The notes beneath the pieces were generated by a model that was given only the letters and a program-made list of their open reading frames with translations, was not told the origin of the DNA and made no database searches. Below, in pieces: positions 8,426 through 18,322 of a DNA stretch of 64,000 nt (within the stretch, counting starts at the first letter, position 1; each line of letters starts with the position of its first letter). Location of the stretch: contig NZ_JAFICC010000014.1 of the NCBI RefSeq assembly GCF_017833415.1, positions 1 through 64,000 of the forward strand, read 5' to 3'. The translations under genes and the position numbers were made by a program. The stretch is from Flavobacterium sp. 1355. GTDB taxonomy: Bacteria > Bacteroidota > Bacteroidia > Flavobacteriales > Flavobacteriaceae.

Positions 8426-9466
8426 TTGAGTATAAAAAAAATTATCACGTTAAGTGCCGTTGCCGTAATTTCAGTTTTAATGATTTACGGATTTATTTTA
8501 ATTAGCAAAATTTTTAGTGCAAACACTAAATTCGAAGAAAAAGAAGTCTATGTATATGTTCCGACAGGAGCAGACTATACTGATGTTAAGAAAATACTGG
8601 AACCTTATATAAAGAACTTTGATAATTTTGAAATGGTAGCCAATAAAAGAAGCTATCCTGAAAATGTAAAATCGGGTCGTTTTTTACTCAAAAAAGATAT
8701 GAATAATATCGATTTGGTTCGTACTATGCGTTCGAATGTTCCTGTAAAATTAGCGTTTAACAATCAGGAACGTTTAGAAAATTTTGCGGGCAGAGTAGGT
8801 TCAGAAATCGAGGCAGATAGCTTATCACTAATGAAAGCCATTAAAGATTCTACTTTCTTAAAAGAAAACGGATTTAATGAAGAGAATGTTTTTGCCATGT
8901 TTATTCCGAATACTTATGAAATTTACTGGAATACATCGGCAGAGAAATTCAGAGATAAAATGATTAAGGAGTATCATAATTTCTGGACAGCAGAAAGAAT
9001 TTCAAAAGCAGAAAAACAAGGATTAACTCCAGTTCAGGCTACAATTTTAGCTTCAATCGTTCATAAAGAATCAGTTAAAAAAGACGAAAGACCGCGTATT
9101 GCAGGAGTTTATTTAAACCGTTTGCGTTTGGCAATGCCTTTGCAGGCAGATCCAACGGTTATCTACGCATTAAAACTAAAAGCGAATGATTTTGATCAGG
9201 TAATAAAAAGAGTTTTTTATAATGACTTGATTATGAAATCGCCATACAATACTTATGTAAATGTTGGGCTTCCTCCGGGACCAATTGCAATGCCTGATAT
9301 TACAGCACTAGAAGCAGTTTTAAACCCAGAAAAACACGATTATATATACTTTTGTGCAAGTATAGATCGTTTTGGTTATCACGAGTTTGCTTCAACCTAT
9401 GAGCAGCATCAGATAAATGCAAAAAAATATTCAGACTGGATTGCAGGTCAGGGAGTAACAAGATAA
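8426..9466 (+). CDS. mltG: Endolytic murein transglycosylase MltG
   Basis: YceG-like lytic transglycosylase that cleaves nascent glycan strands and so limits their length. One membrane helix spans residues 7-27. The catalytic glutamate is Glu215 in VHKESVKKDERP, followed by the conserved LQADPTV (239-245) and GLPPGPI. The start codon is TTG at 8426; the next in-frame ATG would lose the membrane anchor. It follows the GNAT gene by 12 nt and ends in a clear terminator. Confidence 0.94.
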   Translation: MSIKKIITLSAVAVISVLMIYGFILISKIFSANTKFEEKEVYVYVPTGADYTDVKKILEPYIKNFDNFEMVANKRSYPENVKSGRFLLKKDMNNIDLVRTMRSNVPVKLAFNNQERLENFAGRVGSEIEADSLSLMKAIKDSTFLKENGFNEENVFAMFIPNTYEIYWNTSAEKFRDKMIKEYHNFWTAERISKAEKQGLTPVQATILASIVHKESVKKDERPRIAGVYLNRLRLAMPLQADPTVIYALKLKANDFDQVIKRVFYNDLIMKSPYNTYVNVGLPPGPIAMPDITALEAVLNPEKHDYIYFCASIDRFGYHEFASTYEQHQINAKKYSDWIAGQGVTR

Positions 9467-9488
9467 AGAGTAAGAAATAGATAAAGAA

Positions 9489-9517
9489 AACCGGAGCCAT
9501 AAGCTTCGGTTTTTTTA
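9489..9517 (+). terminator. Terminator of mltG
   Basis: AACCGGAGC pairs with GCTTCGGTT (one G-T pair, 5-nt loop), followed by seven T, 22 nt after the mltG stop codon. Confidence 0.85.
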
Positions 9518-9926
9518 TTTAAGTGAAAATTTGTCTTTATGAACTTCGTATTTTAAGTATAAATTTTTATGTGTTTTAATTTGAAATAACAATTCCTTAA
9601 ACTTAAATTTGCTTTTTTGACAAGAAAATTAATTTTAATAACCTTTTTGTTTTGATATTTTAACCTTAAAATGAAAAAAAAAGTTACTCAATAATTCAAA
9701 ATAAGCTTAAAAAACATTCTTTATTGTAAGTTTTTTATTTCATTTTTAACATAAATGCTAAAAATTTGATAAAAATGATGTTTTTCGAAATTTTTTTTTC
9801 AGCTTTTGAGAACAAAAAATGATTTTGTCCAATCTCCCGAAAAGTGCATCAATAAAGGGCTGAAAGAAATATTTTAATTTTAGAAAACCACTAAGTTATT
9901 GTAAATCAGTATTGTTTCGTATTTCT
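9518..9926. other. AT-rich gene-free stretch
   Basis: About 400 bp with no open frame longer than a few codons on either strand, no tRNA and no clear hairpin. It has many poly-A and poly-T runs. The only signal is the promoter box at its right end. A small RNA cannot be excluded, but nothing supports one. Confidence 0.5.
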
Positions 9927-9934
9927 TATCTTTG
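9927..9934 (+). promoter_or_regulatory. -7 box for lysozyme-like gene
   Basis: TATCTTTG followed by GCAC fits TAnnTTTG. It ends 49 nt before the ATG at 9984. TTG at 9899-9901 is a possible -33, with a rather long spacer of 25 nt. Confidence 0.5.
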
Positions 9935-9983
9935 CACCGTAGAAATTTCAAAAGGGTGACAGCGTTTTGAAGAAAAACAATTT

Positions 9984-10631
9984 ATGATAAAGAAATGGTA
10001 CTATTACACAAGTTTGATCGTTATTATTACATTTTTGAGCCTGGGTTTTAAACCCTTTAATCTAAAAACCAAACCTTGGTTTTTAATAGAAAAAACAGAT
10101 GGATCCGAATACTTACTTCCATCTCCAGAAAAGGATGATTATCCTAATTTAAATTTAAATATCCCATACACCGGAAATCATCTTATAGGTTTTAAAGAAG
10201 CAGTTGCTTTTAAGGAATCTCAGGGGAAATACCGGTTAGTGAATTCCTTAGGATATATGGGGAAATACCAATTTGGTTCTAAAGCTTTGAGAGCAATTGG
10301 TATTGAAGACGACAAGGCCTTCTTAAAAAATCCTGCATTACAAGAAAAAGCTTTTATTGCGTTACTATCCAAAAACAAATGGATTTTGCGTTATGAAATT
10401 CAAAAGTATGAAGGAAAAGTTATTGATGGTATTGAAATTACAGAATCCGGAATTTTAGCTGCTGCCCATCTTGGAGGAGCAGGATCAGTAAAAAACTTTT
10501 TTAAAAACAAAGGGAACAGACATTTTAGAGATGCCTATGGTACTTCTTTAAAAAGTTATCTGAAAGCCTTTGGAGGTTATGATCTCTCTTATATTGAAGC
10601 AGATAGTAATGCAACAATCAACAAAGTCTAA
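9984..10631 (+). CDS. Exported lysozyme/transglycosylase-like protein
   Basis: A 215-aa protein with an N-terminal signal or anchor (residues 5-22). The segment 62-90, with VAFKESQGKYRLVNSLGYMG and then KYQFG, resembles the catalytic core of lysozyme-like or lytic transglycosylase folds, where Glu67 of KESQGKY would be the acid. GILAAAHLGGAGSVKNFF (about 157-174) matches a later conserved block of the same fold. A role in cell-wall cleavage is inferred; the family cannot be named more closely. Confidence 0.7.
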   Translation: MIKKWYYYTSLIVIITFLSLGFKPFNLKTKPWFLIEKTDGSEYLLPSPEKDDYPNLNLNIPYTGNHLIGFKEAVAFKESQGKYRLVNSLGYMGKYQFGSKALRAIGIEDDKAFLKNPALQEKAFIALLSKNKWILRYEIQKYEGKVIDGIEITESGILAAAHLGGAGSVKNFFKNKGNRHFRDAYGTSLKSYLKAFGGYDLSYIEADSNATINKV

Positions 10632-10641
10632 CAAGTCAAAT

Positions 10642-10672
10642 AAAAACCTGCTTTTAAAGCAGGTTTTTCATT
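10642..10672. terminator. Bidirectional terminator between convergent genes
   Basis: AAAACCTGC pairs with GCAGGTTTT, extended by a TTT/AAA pairing. It separates the lysozyme-like gene from mutB, which converge here. Confidence 0.85.
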
Positions 10673-10675
10673 TTT

Positions 10676-12814
10676 TTAATCGATTAGGATGTCAAGAATT
10701 TTAATGGCAGCTTCACTAATTTTTGTTCCCGGACCAAAAACAGCTACAGCTCCGGCATCAAATAAATATTGATAATCCTGAGCCGGTATTACGCCTCCGA
10801 CAATTACCATAATATCTTCGCGTCCATGTTTTTTAAGTTCTTCAATTACTTGAGGCACCAGGGTTTTATGACCAGCAGCCAGTGATGATACACCTAAAAT
10901 ATGTACATCATTTTCAACAGCTTGTTTGGCAGCTTCAGCAGGAGTCTGAAAAAGCGGACCTATGTCTACATCAAAACCAACATCGGCATAGCCTGTTGCT
11001 ACTACTTTCGCACCGCGGTCATGTCCGTCCTGACCCATTTTGGCAATCATAATTCTCGGGCGTCTTCCTTCTTGTTTCGCGAATTTATCGGCTAATTGTT
11101 TAGCCTTTTCAAAACTCTCGTCGTTTTTTATTGCTGCACTGTACACACCGCTAAAAGATTTAATTTGAGCCTTGAATCTTCCAAAAACACTTTCAAGAGC
11201 ATCGCTGATTTCTCCTAAAGTTGCTCTGTTCCTTGCAGCTTCAATTGCGATTTCTAATAAGTTGCCTTGTCCTCCTTTGGCACAAACGGTTAATTTTTCT
11301 AATGATTGATTTACTTTTTCAGTATCTCTGTTTGATTTTATTTCTTCAAGTCGTTCTATTTGTTGTTTACGAACCATTTGATTATCAACGTCCAGAATAT
11401 GCAACGGATCTTCTTTTTCTAACCTGAATTTATTTACGCCAACAATAATATCCTGACCGCTGTCTATTCTTGCCTGTTTTCTCGCAGCAGCCTCTTCAAT
11501 TCTTAATTTTGGAATTCCTGCTTCAATAGCCTTTGTCATTCCGCCCAGCTCTTCAACTTCCTGAATTAACTTCCAGGTATTTTCTATAAGTTCATTTGTT
11601 AAACTTTCAACATAATAGCTTCCTGCCCAGGGATCTACTGTTTTTGTTATTTTAGTTTCTTCCTGCAAAAAGATTTGGGTATTTCTGGCAATTCTGGCAG
11701 AGAAATCTGTTGGTAAAGCAATAGCCTCATCTAACGCATTGGTGTGTAAAGACTGGGTTCCGCCAAAAGCTGCAGCAGTTGCCTCAATACAAGTGCGGGC
11801 AACATTGTTAAAAGGATCCTGCTCTGTTAAGCTCCATCCGCTTGTTTGGCAGTGTGTCCTTAGCGCCAGTGACTTATCACTTTTAGGATTAAATTGTTGT
11901 ATTAGTTTTGCCCAGATCATTCTGCCGGCCCTCATTTTTGCAATTTCCATAAAATGATTCATGCCAATTGCCCAGAAAAAAGACAAACGTGGAGCAAAAT
12001 CATCAATTGTCATCCCGGTCGAAAGTCCTGTTCGTATATATTCCAAACCATCTGCCAGGGTATAAGCCAATTCAATATCGGCTGTAGCTCCGGCTTCCTG
12101 CATATGATATCCAGAAATAGAGATAGAATTGAATTTTGGCATTTTTTTGCTTGTAAATTCAAATATATCTGCAATAATTTTCATTGAAGGGGTTGGAGGA
12201 TATATATAAGTATTTCGAACCATGAATTCTTTCAAAATATCATTTTGAATTGTGCCTGAAAGTTTACTTAATTCAACACCTTGCTCCTCTGCAGCCACAA
12301 TATAAAATGCCATAATAGGTAACACGGCACCATTCATGGTCATTGAAACTGACATTTCATCTAGCGGAATCTGATCAAATAATACTTTCATATCTTCGAC
12401 CGAATCAATCGCAACTCCGGCTTTTCCAACATCGCCAACAACTCTTTCATGATCAGAATCGTAACCACGGTGAGTTGGCAAATCAAAAGCAATCGAAAGA
12501 CCTTTTTGCCCGGCAGCAAGATTTCTTCTGTAAAAAGCATTACTTTCTTCTGCAGTAGAAAATCCGGCATATTGGCGAATAGTCCACGGACGGCGGACAT
12601 ACATAGTAGCGTAAGGGCCGCGTAAATTTGGTGCATATCCTGCTCCAAAATCAAGAAACTCTAAATCTTCTATATCTTTTTCAGAATAGTTTTTTTTGAG
12701 CTCGATTCCTTCGGCTGTGGTGAAGTTTTGAGTTAAAGGTTCTGAGTTATGCGTCAGTTCGTTTAACTGCTCACTTTTAACTTCCAGCTTTATATGTTTA
12801 AGGTCTTTTCTCAT
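10676..12814 (-). CDS. mutB: Methylmalonyl-CoA mutase, large subunit
   Basis: B12-dependent isomerisation of methylmalonyl-CoA and succinyl-CoA. The TIM-barrel substrate domain covers most of residues 60-560, with RPWTIRQYAGFSTAEESNAF the family hallmark. The C-terminal cobalamin domain has D596-G-H-D-R-G601, so His598 is the lower cobalt ligand. At 712 aa it is full length. It is the last gene of udk-divIC-mutA-small ORF-mutB. It acts with the small subunit and with MeaB, encoded at 56.3-57.4 kb; no epimerase gene is in the window. Confidence 0.96.
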   Translation of the reverse strand: MRKDLKHIKLEVKSEQLNELTHNSEPLTQNFTTAEGIELKKNYSEKDIEDLEFLDFGAGYAPNLRGPYATMYVRRPWTIRQYAGFSTAEESNAFYRRNLAAGQKGLSIAFDLPTHRGYDSDHERVVGDVGKAGVAIDSVEDMKVLFDQIPLDEMSVSMTMNGAVLPIMAFYIVAAEEQGVELSKLSGTIQNDILKEFMVRNTYIYPPTPSMKIIADIFEFTSKKMPKFNSISISGYHMQEAGATADIELAYTLADGLEYIRTGLSTGMTIDDFAPRLSFFWAIGMNHFMEIAKMRAGRMIWAKLIQQFNPKSDKSLALRTHCQTSGWSLTEQDPFNNVARTCIEATAAAFGGTQSLHTNALDEAIALPTDFSARIARNTQIFLQEETKITKTVDPWAGSYYVESLTNELIENTWKLIQEVEELGGMTKAIEAGIPKLRIEEAAARKQARIDSGQDIIVGVNKFRLEKEDPLHILDVDNQMVRKQQIERLEEIKSNRDTEKVNQSLEKLTVCAKGGQGNLLEIAIEAARNRATLGEISDALESVFGRFKAQIKSFSGVYSAAIKNDESFEKAKQLADKFAKQEGRRPRIMIAKMGQDGHDRGAKVVATGYADVGFDVDIGPLFQTPAEAAKQAVENDVHILGVSSLAAGHKTLVPQVIEELKKHGREDIMVIVGGVIPAQDYQYLFDAGAVAVFGPGTKISEAAIKILDILID

Positions 12815-12830
12815 TTTATTTATTAGATGA

Positions 12831-13037
12831 CTAACGAAGATTCTTAAGAGCGCTAATTATATTATTCATTATCAAATAGTAAGGTAAGTAATAAAATAAT
12901 ATAGCTAAAAGCATACTTGTGATTGCTATAAAAATCTTTGTATAGTTTTTATATGTAATTCCGATTGTGAAATAAACTAAGCAGGTGATTATCATTACTA
13001 ATGATAGTATCCAAAAAATGATGAAATAAATTCCCAT
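12831..13037 (-). CDS. Small two-helix membrane protein between mutA and mutB
   Basis: A 68-aa hydrophobic protein with two predicted membrane helices (about 3-26 and 34-56). Its ATG lies 1 nt after the mutA stop codon and its stop 16 nt before mutB, which suggests translational coupling in the operon. I recognise no family. The tight packing argues that it is a real gene. Whether it has anything to do with the mutase is unknown. Confidence 0.6.
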   Translation of the reverse strand: MGIYFIIFWILSLVMIITCLVYFTIGITYKNYTKIFIAITSMLLAILFYYLPYYLIMNNIISALKNLR

Positions 13038-13038
13038 T

Positions 13039-14403
13039 TTATTCTTGCTCTAATCTTTCCTGTTCCATTTTTTCCGCCAGTCTTTTTTCTATTATTGGCG
13101 TAATTAAGGTTTTTCTTGGTTTAATTTTTACAAAAGGAAACAATTCTAAATCGTGTTTCATTTTATCTTCCTTATTAGGATATTTATTAGTTCCAAGCAA
13201 AACTTCTTTTTTAGAATCGAATAGTGCTTGCTCTTTGTTGGCACTTTCCTGAATTTTCTTTTTTATAGTTCCGTCATTTAAAAGCTTTAAAAAACCGCCA
13301 TTAGCTTCAATATCTTTAAATAACGTGAGACTTTTTTCTGCCAGTTGCATAGTTAAACTTTCAATATAATAACTTCCGTCAGCAGGATTATTTACTTTAT
13401 CAAAATAGCTTTCATGTTTTAAAACCAATAATTGGTTTCTGGCAATTCTGTCTCCAAACTCATTGTCTTTGTGATACAAAGCATCATAAGGCAAATTGGC
13501 GACTGCATCTGCACCGCCAAGAATTGCAGACATGCATTCTGTAGTGGTACGAAGCATGTTTACATTATAATCATAAATAGTTTTGTTGCGTTTTGTGGGA
13601 GTGGCCAATATGTGACATTTTAAATCGGGATTATATTCATTTGCGATTAAATTAAAAAGCATTCTTAGGGCACGAAGTTTAGCAATTTCGAAAAAATAAT
13701 TTGTTCCCACCGAAACCTGAAAGACAATTTGTTTTGGAGTAGCAATCAAACGATTCAGATATTCATTTGCATGTGCAAGACTGTAAGCAATCTGTTGCGT
13801 AATATTTGCTCCTGAATTTTGATATAAGCCTAAATCTATGCTTACTAAAGATAGATTTGTAGTTGATTTTGAAATAATATCAAGAGTTTCAAAATTATTT
13901 TTATCAGCAGTAACAAACCAGTTTCCTTCTCTTGCAAAATGGCCAATCGGATCCAGATTACAATAAAATACAGCTTTTTTTTGTATTGAAATTGAGTCTA
14001 ATAACTTTACGAAATCGATTGAAATAAATTTCAAATTAAAGTAAACGATTCTGTTTTCTAAAGGAAGATTTTGTAATAATTTCTGAACGTCTGTTTTTTC
14101 GTTTTCAATAGTAAAACGAAGGTTTTCTGCTCCTCGTTCAATTGTATTTAGAGCTCTTTGGGCAGATTTTTCTACATCATAAACAAAAATGTTCTGACAG
14201 ATTTTAAAATCAGCAGCTTTTGTTTCTACAGAAGCAACTTTTGAGAATTCATCTCTATGGTAAAAAGGCTTTACCTGAATATCCTCAGGAGAATTCCAGA
14301 TTACTGTTTCGTTGTAATCTGCTCCATCCAATTCAAACTGAATTTTTTGTTTCCATTGTTTGGATGAAACCGGGTTAAAATCTTCGAATAGGGTAGTAGG
14401 CAT
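13039..14403 (-). CDS. mutA: Methylmalonyl-CoA mutase, small subunit
   Basis: The non-catalytic partner of MutB. It has the mutase barrel (for instance FFEIAKLRALRMLFNLIANEYN, quoted in part, about 215-235, and NPADGSYYIESLT) but no DxHxxG cobalamin motif and no C-terminal B12 domain, as expected for this subunit. At 454 aa it is shorter than actinobacterial MutA (about 615 aa) and typical of Bacteroidota. It lies in the operon after the DivIC-like gene. Confidence 0.9.
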   Translation of the reverse strand: MPTTLFEDFNPVSSKQWKQKIQFELDGADYNETVIWNSPEDIQVKPFYHRDEFSKVASVETKAADFKICQNIFVYDVEKSAQRALNTIERGAENLRFTIENEKTDVQKLLQNLPLENRIVYFNLKFISIDFVKLLDSISIQKKAVFYCNLDPIGHFAREGNWFVTADKNNFETLDIISKSTTNLSLVSIDLGLYQNSGANITQQIAYSLAHANEYLNRLIATPKQIVFQVSVGTNYFFEIAKLRALRMLFNLIANEYNPDLKCHILATPTKRNKTIYDYNVNMLRTTTECMSAILGGADAVANLPYDALYHKDNEFGDRIARNQLLVLKHESYFDKVNNPADGSYYIESLTMQLAEKSLTLFKDIEANGGFLKLLNDGTIKKKIQESANKEQALFDSKKEVLLGTNKYPNKEDKMKHDLELFPFVKIKPRKTLITPIIEKRLAEKMEQERLEQE

Positions 14404-14420
14404 TTGCTGGTTTTTTCTGT

Positions 14421-14750
14421 TTATTCTTTAGTGTCTTCGATGGTATCACCTTCAAATTGAATGATATATATGTCCTCGCTGTCTTTTTTCATAAAATACT
14501 TTTCGCGGGCATATTTTTCTATTTGCTCAGGATTTTTAAGCTGTTTAATCTGTTCCTGATCTTTTTTGATTTCTTCCTGATAATATTTTTTATTGTCCTG
14601 AAGTTCATTGATCTGATCGTCTAAGAAGCGATGATCAAAATAAGAGTAATTATCCAAAAATAACATCCACACTACAAAAAACAACAAAACCCAAACATAT
14701 TTATTGCCAAGAAATTTGAACCAGGATTTATCTTTGTATGGATTTTTCAT
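14421..14750 (-). CDS. DivIC/FtsB-like septum formation initiator
   Basis: A 109-aa bitopic membrane protein with a short cytoplasmic start, a membrane helix (about 17-32) and a coiled coil (about 40-75, INELQDNKKYYQEEIKKDQE). EKYAREKYFMKKDSEDIYII is the typical C-terminal segment. By family it joins the FtsL/FtsQ-like division complex. It lies between udk and mutA; a strong hairpin separates it from udk. Confidence 0.85.
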   Translation of the reverse strand: MKNPYKDKSWFKFLGNKYVWVLLFFVVWMLFLDNYSYFDHRFLDDQINELQDNKKYYQEEIKKDQEQIKQLKNPEQIEKYAREKYFMKKDSEDIYIIQFEGDTIEDTKE

Positions 14751-14771
14751 TTTAGCTTTTCAATTTTTAAA

Positions 14772-14803
14772 AACCAATATCCTTTTATAAAAAAGGATAT
14801 TGG
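14772..14803 (-). terminator. Terminator or attenuator behind udk
   Basis: A perfect CCAATATCC-based stem (about 13 bp). Read on the minus strand it is followed by TTTTT. It lies between udk and the divIC-like gene, so it may only partly stop transcription into the downstream operon. Confidence 0.75.
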
Positions 14804-14848
14804 AGCGGGAACTCTCTTTATTTTTATGGAATAAATTTACAATAAAAA

Positions 14849-15457
14849 TTATAAAATTCGCTGATTAATTACAGCACGTACAACATCAATTGCTACAGTA
14901 TTATATTTATCGTTTGGTATAATGATATCTGCAAAAGCTTTTGATGGTTCGATAAATTGCTCATGCATAGGTTTTAATGTATTTTGGTATCGGTTTAAAA
15001 CCTCGTCGATATCACGCCCGCGTTCTGAAATATCTCTTTTTAAACGACGGATTAATCTTTCGTCAGAATCGGCATGAACAAAAATTTTAATATCAAAAAG
15101 TTCACGCAATTCAGGATTTGTTAAAATTAAAATTCCTTCAACAATCATAACTTTTCTGGGATGCGTAGAAACAGTATCGTCAGTTCTGTTATGCTGTATA
15201 AAAGAGTACACAGGCTGGTCTATTGTTTCTCCGGCTTTTAAAGCTCTCAAATGTTTTTCCAACAATTCAAAATCTATGGCACGGGGATGATCAAAATTAA
15301 TTAATGCTCTTTCGTCAAACGACAAATTATGGGTTTCTTTGTAATACGAATCCTGAGAAATTACTCCAACTTCCGTATCAGGTAATTCATTCATGATTTG
15401 GTGTACAACTGTTGTTTTTCCACTTCCTGTTCCTCCTGCAATTCCAATAATGAGCAT
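14849..15457 (-). CDS. udk: Uridine kinase
   Basis: Phosphorylates uridine and cytidine for pyrimidine salvage. The P-loop is GGTGSGKT (residues 8-15), followed by SQDSYYKE and NFDHPRAIDFELL, the uridine kinase signature. At 202 aa it is normal. It has its own -7 box on the minus strand and a terminator-like hairpin behind it. Confidence 0.95.
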   Translation of the reverse strand: MLIIGIAGGTGSGKTTVVHQIMNELPDTEVGVISQDSYYKETHNLSFDERALINFDHPRAIDFELLEKHLRALKAGETIDQPVYSFIQHNRTDDTVSTHPRKVMIVEGILILTNPELRELFDIKIFVHADSDERLIRRLKRDISERGRDIDEVLNRYQNTLKPMHEQFIEPSKAFADIIIPNDKYNTVAIDVVRAVINQRIL

Positions 15458-15620
15458 AAAATTGATGTTATATATTTATGTGGCAAAAATAATAATTTAA
15501 GTGGATTGTCTAAACATATTACGCTATTTAACCATATAAGTAATGTAAGTAAATTTAATCAACAGGATATTCAGGTAAAACAGTACTTGGCTGAAGTTAT
15601 ATCACTTATATGGTGAAAAA
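15458..15620. other. Gene-free stretch between udk and the SDR terminator
   Basis: Apart from the udk promoter box I see nothing in it. Confidence 0.4.
15484..15491 (-). promoter_or_regulatory. -7 box for udk
   Basis: Minus-strand TATTTTTG, followed by GCC, 26 nt before the udk start. Confidence 0.5.
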
Positions 15621-15655
15621 GATAAAAAAATCCCGACAGCAATGCAGTCGGGATT
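15621..15655 (-). terminator. Terminator of the SDR gene and its operon
   Basis: ATCCCGAC pairs with GTCGGGAT. On the minus strand a run of seven T follows. It ends the transcript that comes from the dnaA side. Confidence 0.85.
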
Positions 15656-15710
15656 TGGTGCAATCAGTATAGTTTTAATAAAATATTCTGAATTTAGTAA
15701 GCACTTGTAA

Positions 15711-16592
15711 TTATTTATTCTTTTTTGCTTTTATCATCATTTCAAGCTGATCCCAAAGTTCTTCAGGAATTGCTTCTAATAAATTAAATTGTCCAGCACC
15801 TTTCAGCCATTCACCACCATCAATGGTAATAACATCGCCATTTATATAAGCAGAAAAATCAGAAACTAAATACGCTGCTAAATTGGCCAGTTCCTGATGA
15901 TCTCCAACTCGCTTCAAAGGAACTTTTTTTGCCATGTCGAACTTTTCAGCAAGATCTCCCGGCAATAATCTGTCCCACGCACCTTTAGTAGGAAATGGAC
16001 CCGGAGCAATCGCATTAGAACGAATTCCGTACTTAGCCCATTCTACAGCCAAACTTCTTGTCATTGCCAAAACTCCTGCCTTTGCCGTAGCGCTTGGAAC
16101 TACATAAGCAGAACCTGTCCAGGCATAAGTAGTTACAATATTCAAAATTGTTGCCGATGTTTGTTTGCTGTCAATCCAGTGTTTTCCAAAGGCAAGTGTA
16201 CAGTTTTTAGAACCCTTAAGTACAATATCGATAACAGTATCAAAGGCATTTGCAGATAAACGTTCTGTTGGTGAAATAAAGTTTCCGGCTGCATTGTTTA
16301 AAAGAACATCTACTTTGCCAAAAGCTTTTAAAACTTCCTGGAGCATATTTTCTACTTCTTCATAATGACGAACATCACATTGAAGCGGTAAACATTTTCC
16401 GCCAGTTTCACCTTCCAGTTCAGTTGCAGTAGTTTTAAGTTTTTCTAAATCTCTTGAGGTGATTGCTACCTGAGCGCCCAATTCTAAGAAATATTTAGTC
16501 ATGGCTTTTCCCAAACCACTTCCGCCACCTGTAACCACAATGACTTTGCCTTTTAAGGCATCATCACGTAACATTTTATCTGTATAGCTCAT
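15711..16592 (-). CDS. 2,4-dienoyl-CoA-reductase-like SDR oxidoreductase
   Basis: A 293-aa short-chain dehydrogenase. The cofactor loop is TGGGSGLGKA (21-30), and NNAAGN at 99-104. The usual YxxxK is replaced by Tyr156, Ser167 and Lys171. This matches the Tyr199/Ser210/Lys214 spacing (11 and 4) of mitochondrial 2,4-dienoyl-CoA reductase, so the enzyme probably reduces dienoyl-CoA in beta-oxidation of unsaturated fatty acids. It is the last gene on the minus strand after an aminotransferase. Confidence 0.85.
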   Translation of the reverse strand: MSYTDKMLRDDALKGKVIVVTGGGSGLGKAMTKYFLELGAQVAITSRDLEKLKTTATELEGETGGKCLPLQCDVRHYEEVENMLQEVLKAFGKVDVLLNNAAGNFISPTERLSANAFDTVIDIVLKGSKNCTLAFGKHWIDSKQTSATILNIVTTYAWTGSAYVVPSATAKAGVLAMTRSLAVEWAKYGIRSNAIAPGPFPTKGAWDRLLPGDLAEKFDMAKKVPLKRVGDHQELANLAAYLVSDFSAYINGDVITIDGGEWLKGAGQFNLLEAIPEELWDQLEMMIKAKKNK

Positions 16593-16666
16593 ACTTTTCT
16601 TTTTTACAATATTAGTTAAATAAAATAGGATGCATGCATAATAATGTTATAAAATTTTGAAAAATT

Positions 16667-17777
16667 TTATATGTTACATAATTTTTTGGCTGCTGACTCT
16701 AAAGTAATATCATCTTTGGCAAAACAAAAACGTATTAAATTCTGGTCTTTGTGATCGGAGTAAAAGGTTGAAATTGGAATTGCAGCAACACCATGATCTG
16801 TTATTAATTTTTTGCAGAATGTAACATCGTCTTCGTCTGAAATAGCAGCATAAGAAGCAACCTGAAAATAAGTTCCTTCGCATGGTTTTAATTCAAATCG
16901 GCTGTTTTTTAATAGTTTCTGAAAGTAATCTCGTTTTTCCTGATAGAATTTTCCTAATAGGCCCACATTTACAATATCTAAATATTGACTAATTGCTGCC
17001 TGAGAAACACTATTAACACTGAAGACCAAAAACTGATGTACCTTTTTTATTTCTTTCATCAAATATTCAGGCGCTATTGTATAGCCTATTTTCCAACCCG
17101 TAATGTGAAAAGATTTTCCAAATGATGAAACCATAACACAGCGATCTAAAAGAAAATCTTTGGTATGGGCTGAAATATGTTTTTCTTCAAAAGTGATGTA
17201 TTCATACACTTCATCAGATAAAACAAGAAGATCAGGATGTTTAGAAAGTACCCTTTCTAATTGTAAAAAATCATCTTCTTTAAGAATTTTTCCTGTAGGG
17301 TTATGCGGATTGTTAATAATAATCAGTCTGGTTTTTGAAGAACAGGCTTTTTCAATCGTATCCCAGTTTGGGGTATAATCATCGTTTAAAGCAACTCTGA
17401 CCGGTTTTGCATTACAAAGCAATACGGGAGATTCGTAAGAATCATAACTCGGGTCCAGAATAATTACTTCATCACCAGATTTCACCAAAGCCAGAATTGT
17501 TGTAAAAATTCCCTGGGTTGCTCCGGCAGTTACTAAAACTTCTAAGTCTGGATTTATTGTTCGTTTATAAGAATCGAAAACTAATTTCGCAATCTGGTTC
17601 ATCAAAGGCGGATAACCTGCCATTGGTGTATACTGATGTACATTTTCTTTTGCCAGATTCGCCAAAATATCCGTCAATCTCTCATCAACAGGAAAATTTG
17701 GAAATCCCTGCGAAAGATTTATCGCATTGTATTCGGCAGCCATTTTTGACATTACCGTGAAGATGCTTGTGGTTACG

Positions 17778-17794
<17 letters not shown>
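16667..17794 (-). CDS. PLP-dependent aminotransferase (methionine/kynurenine type)
   Basis: Fold-type I aminotransferase. The substrate-binding NNPHNPTG (about 160-170), LSDEVYEYITFE and the PLP lysine in SSFGKSFHITGWKIGY are present, with a final RFCFAKDD arginine. It resembles YbdL-type methionine aminotransferases or kynurenine transaminases. I choose ATG 17794 (MSKLPNV) over an in-frame start 9 nt upstream. The gene overlaps the end of the upstream lipoprotein gene by 17 bp, indicating co-transcription. Confidence 0.88.
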
Positions 17795-18311
<517 letters not shown>

Positions 18312-18322
18312 TATCGGTTCAA

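Noticed and set aside
9518..9926. Small ORFs in the long space after mltG
   Set aside because: All are under 20 codons with no start context or conservation signal that I can see.
12388..12654. 88-aa minus-strand frame inside mutB
   Set aside because: Out-of-frame shadow of mutB; its hydrophobic composition comes from the reading frame of the real gene.
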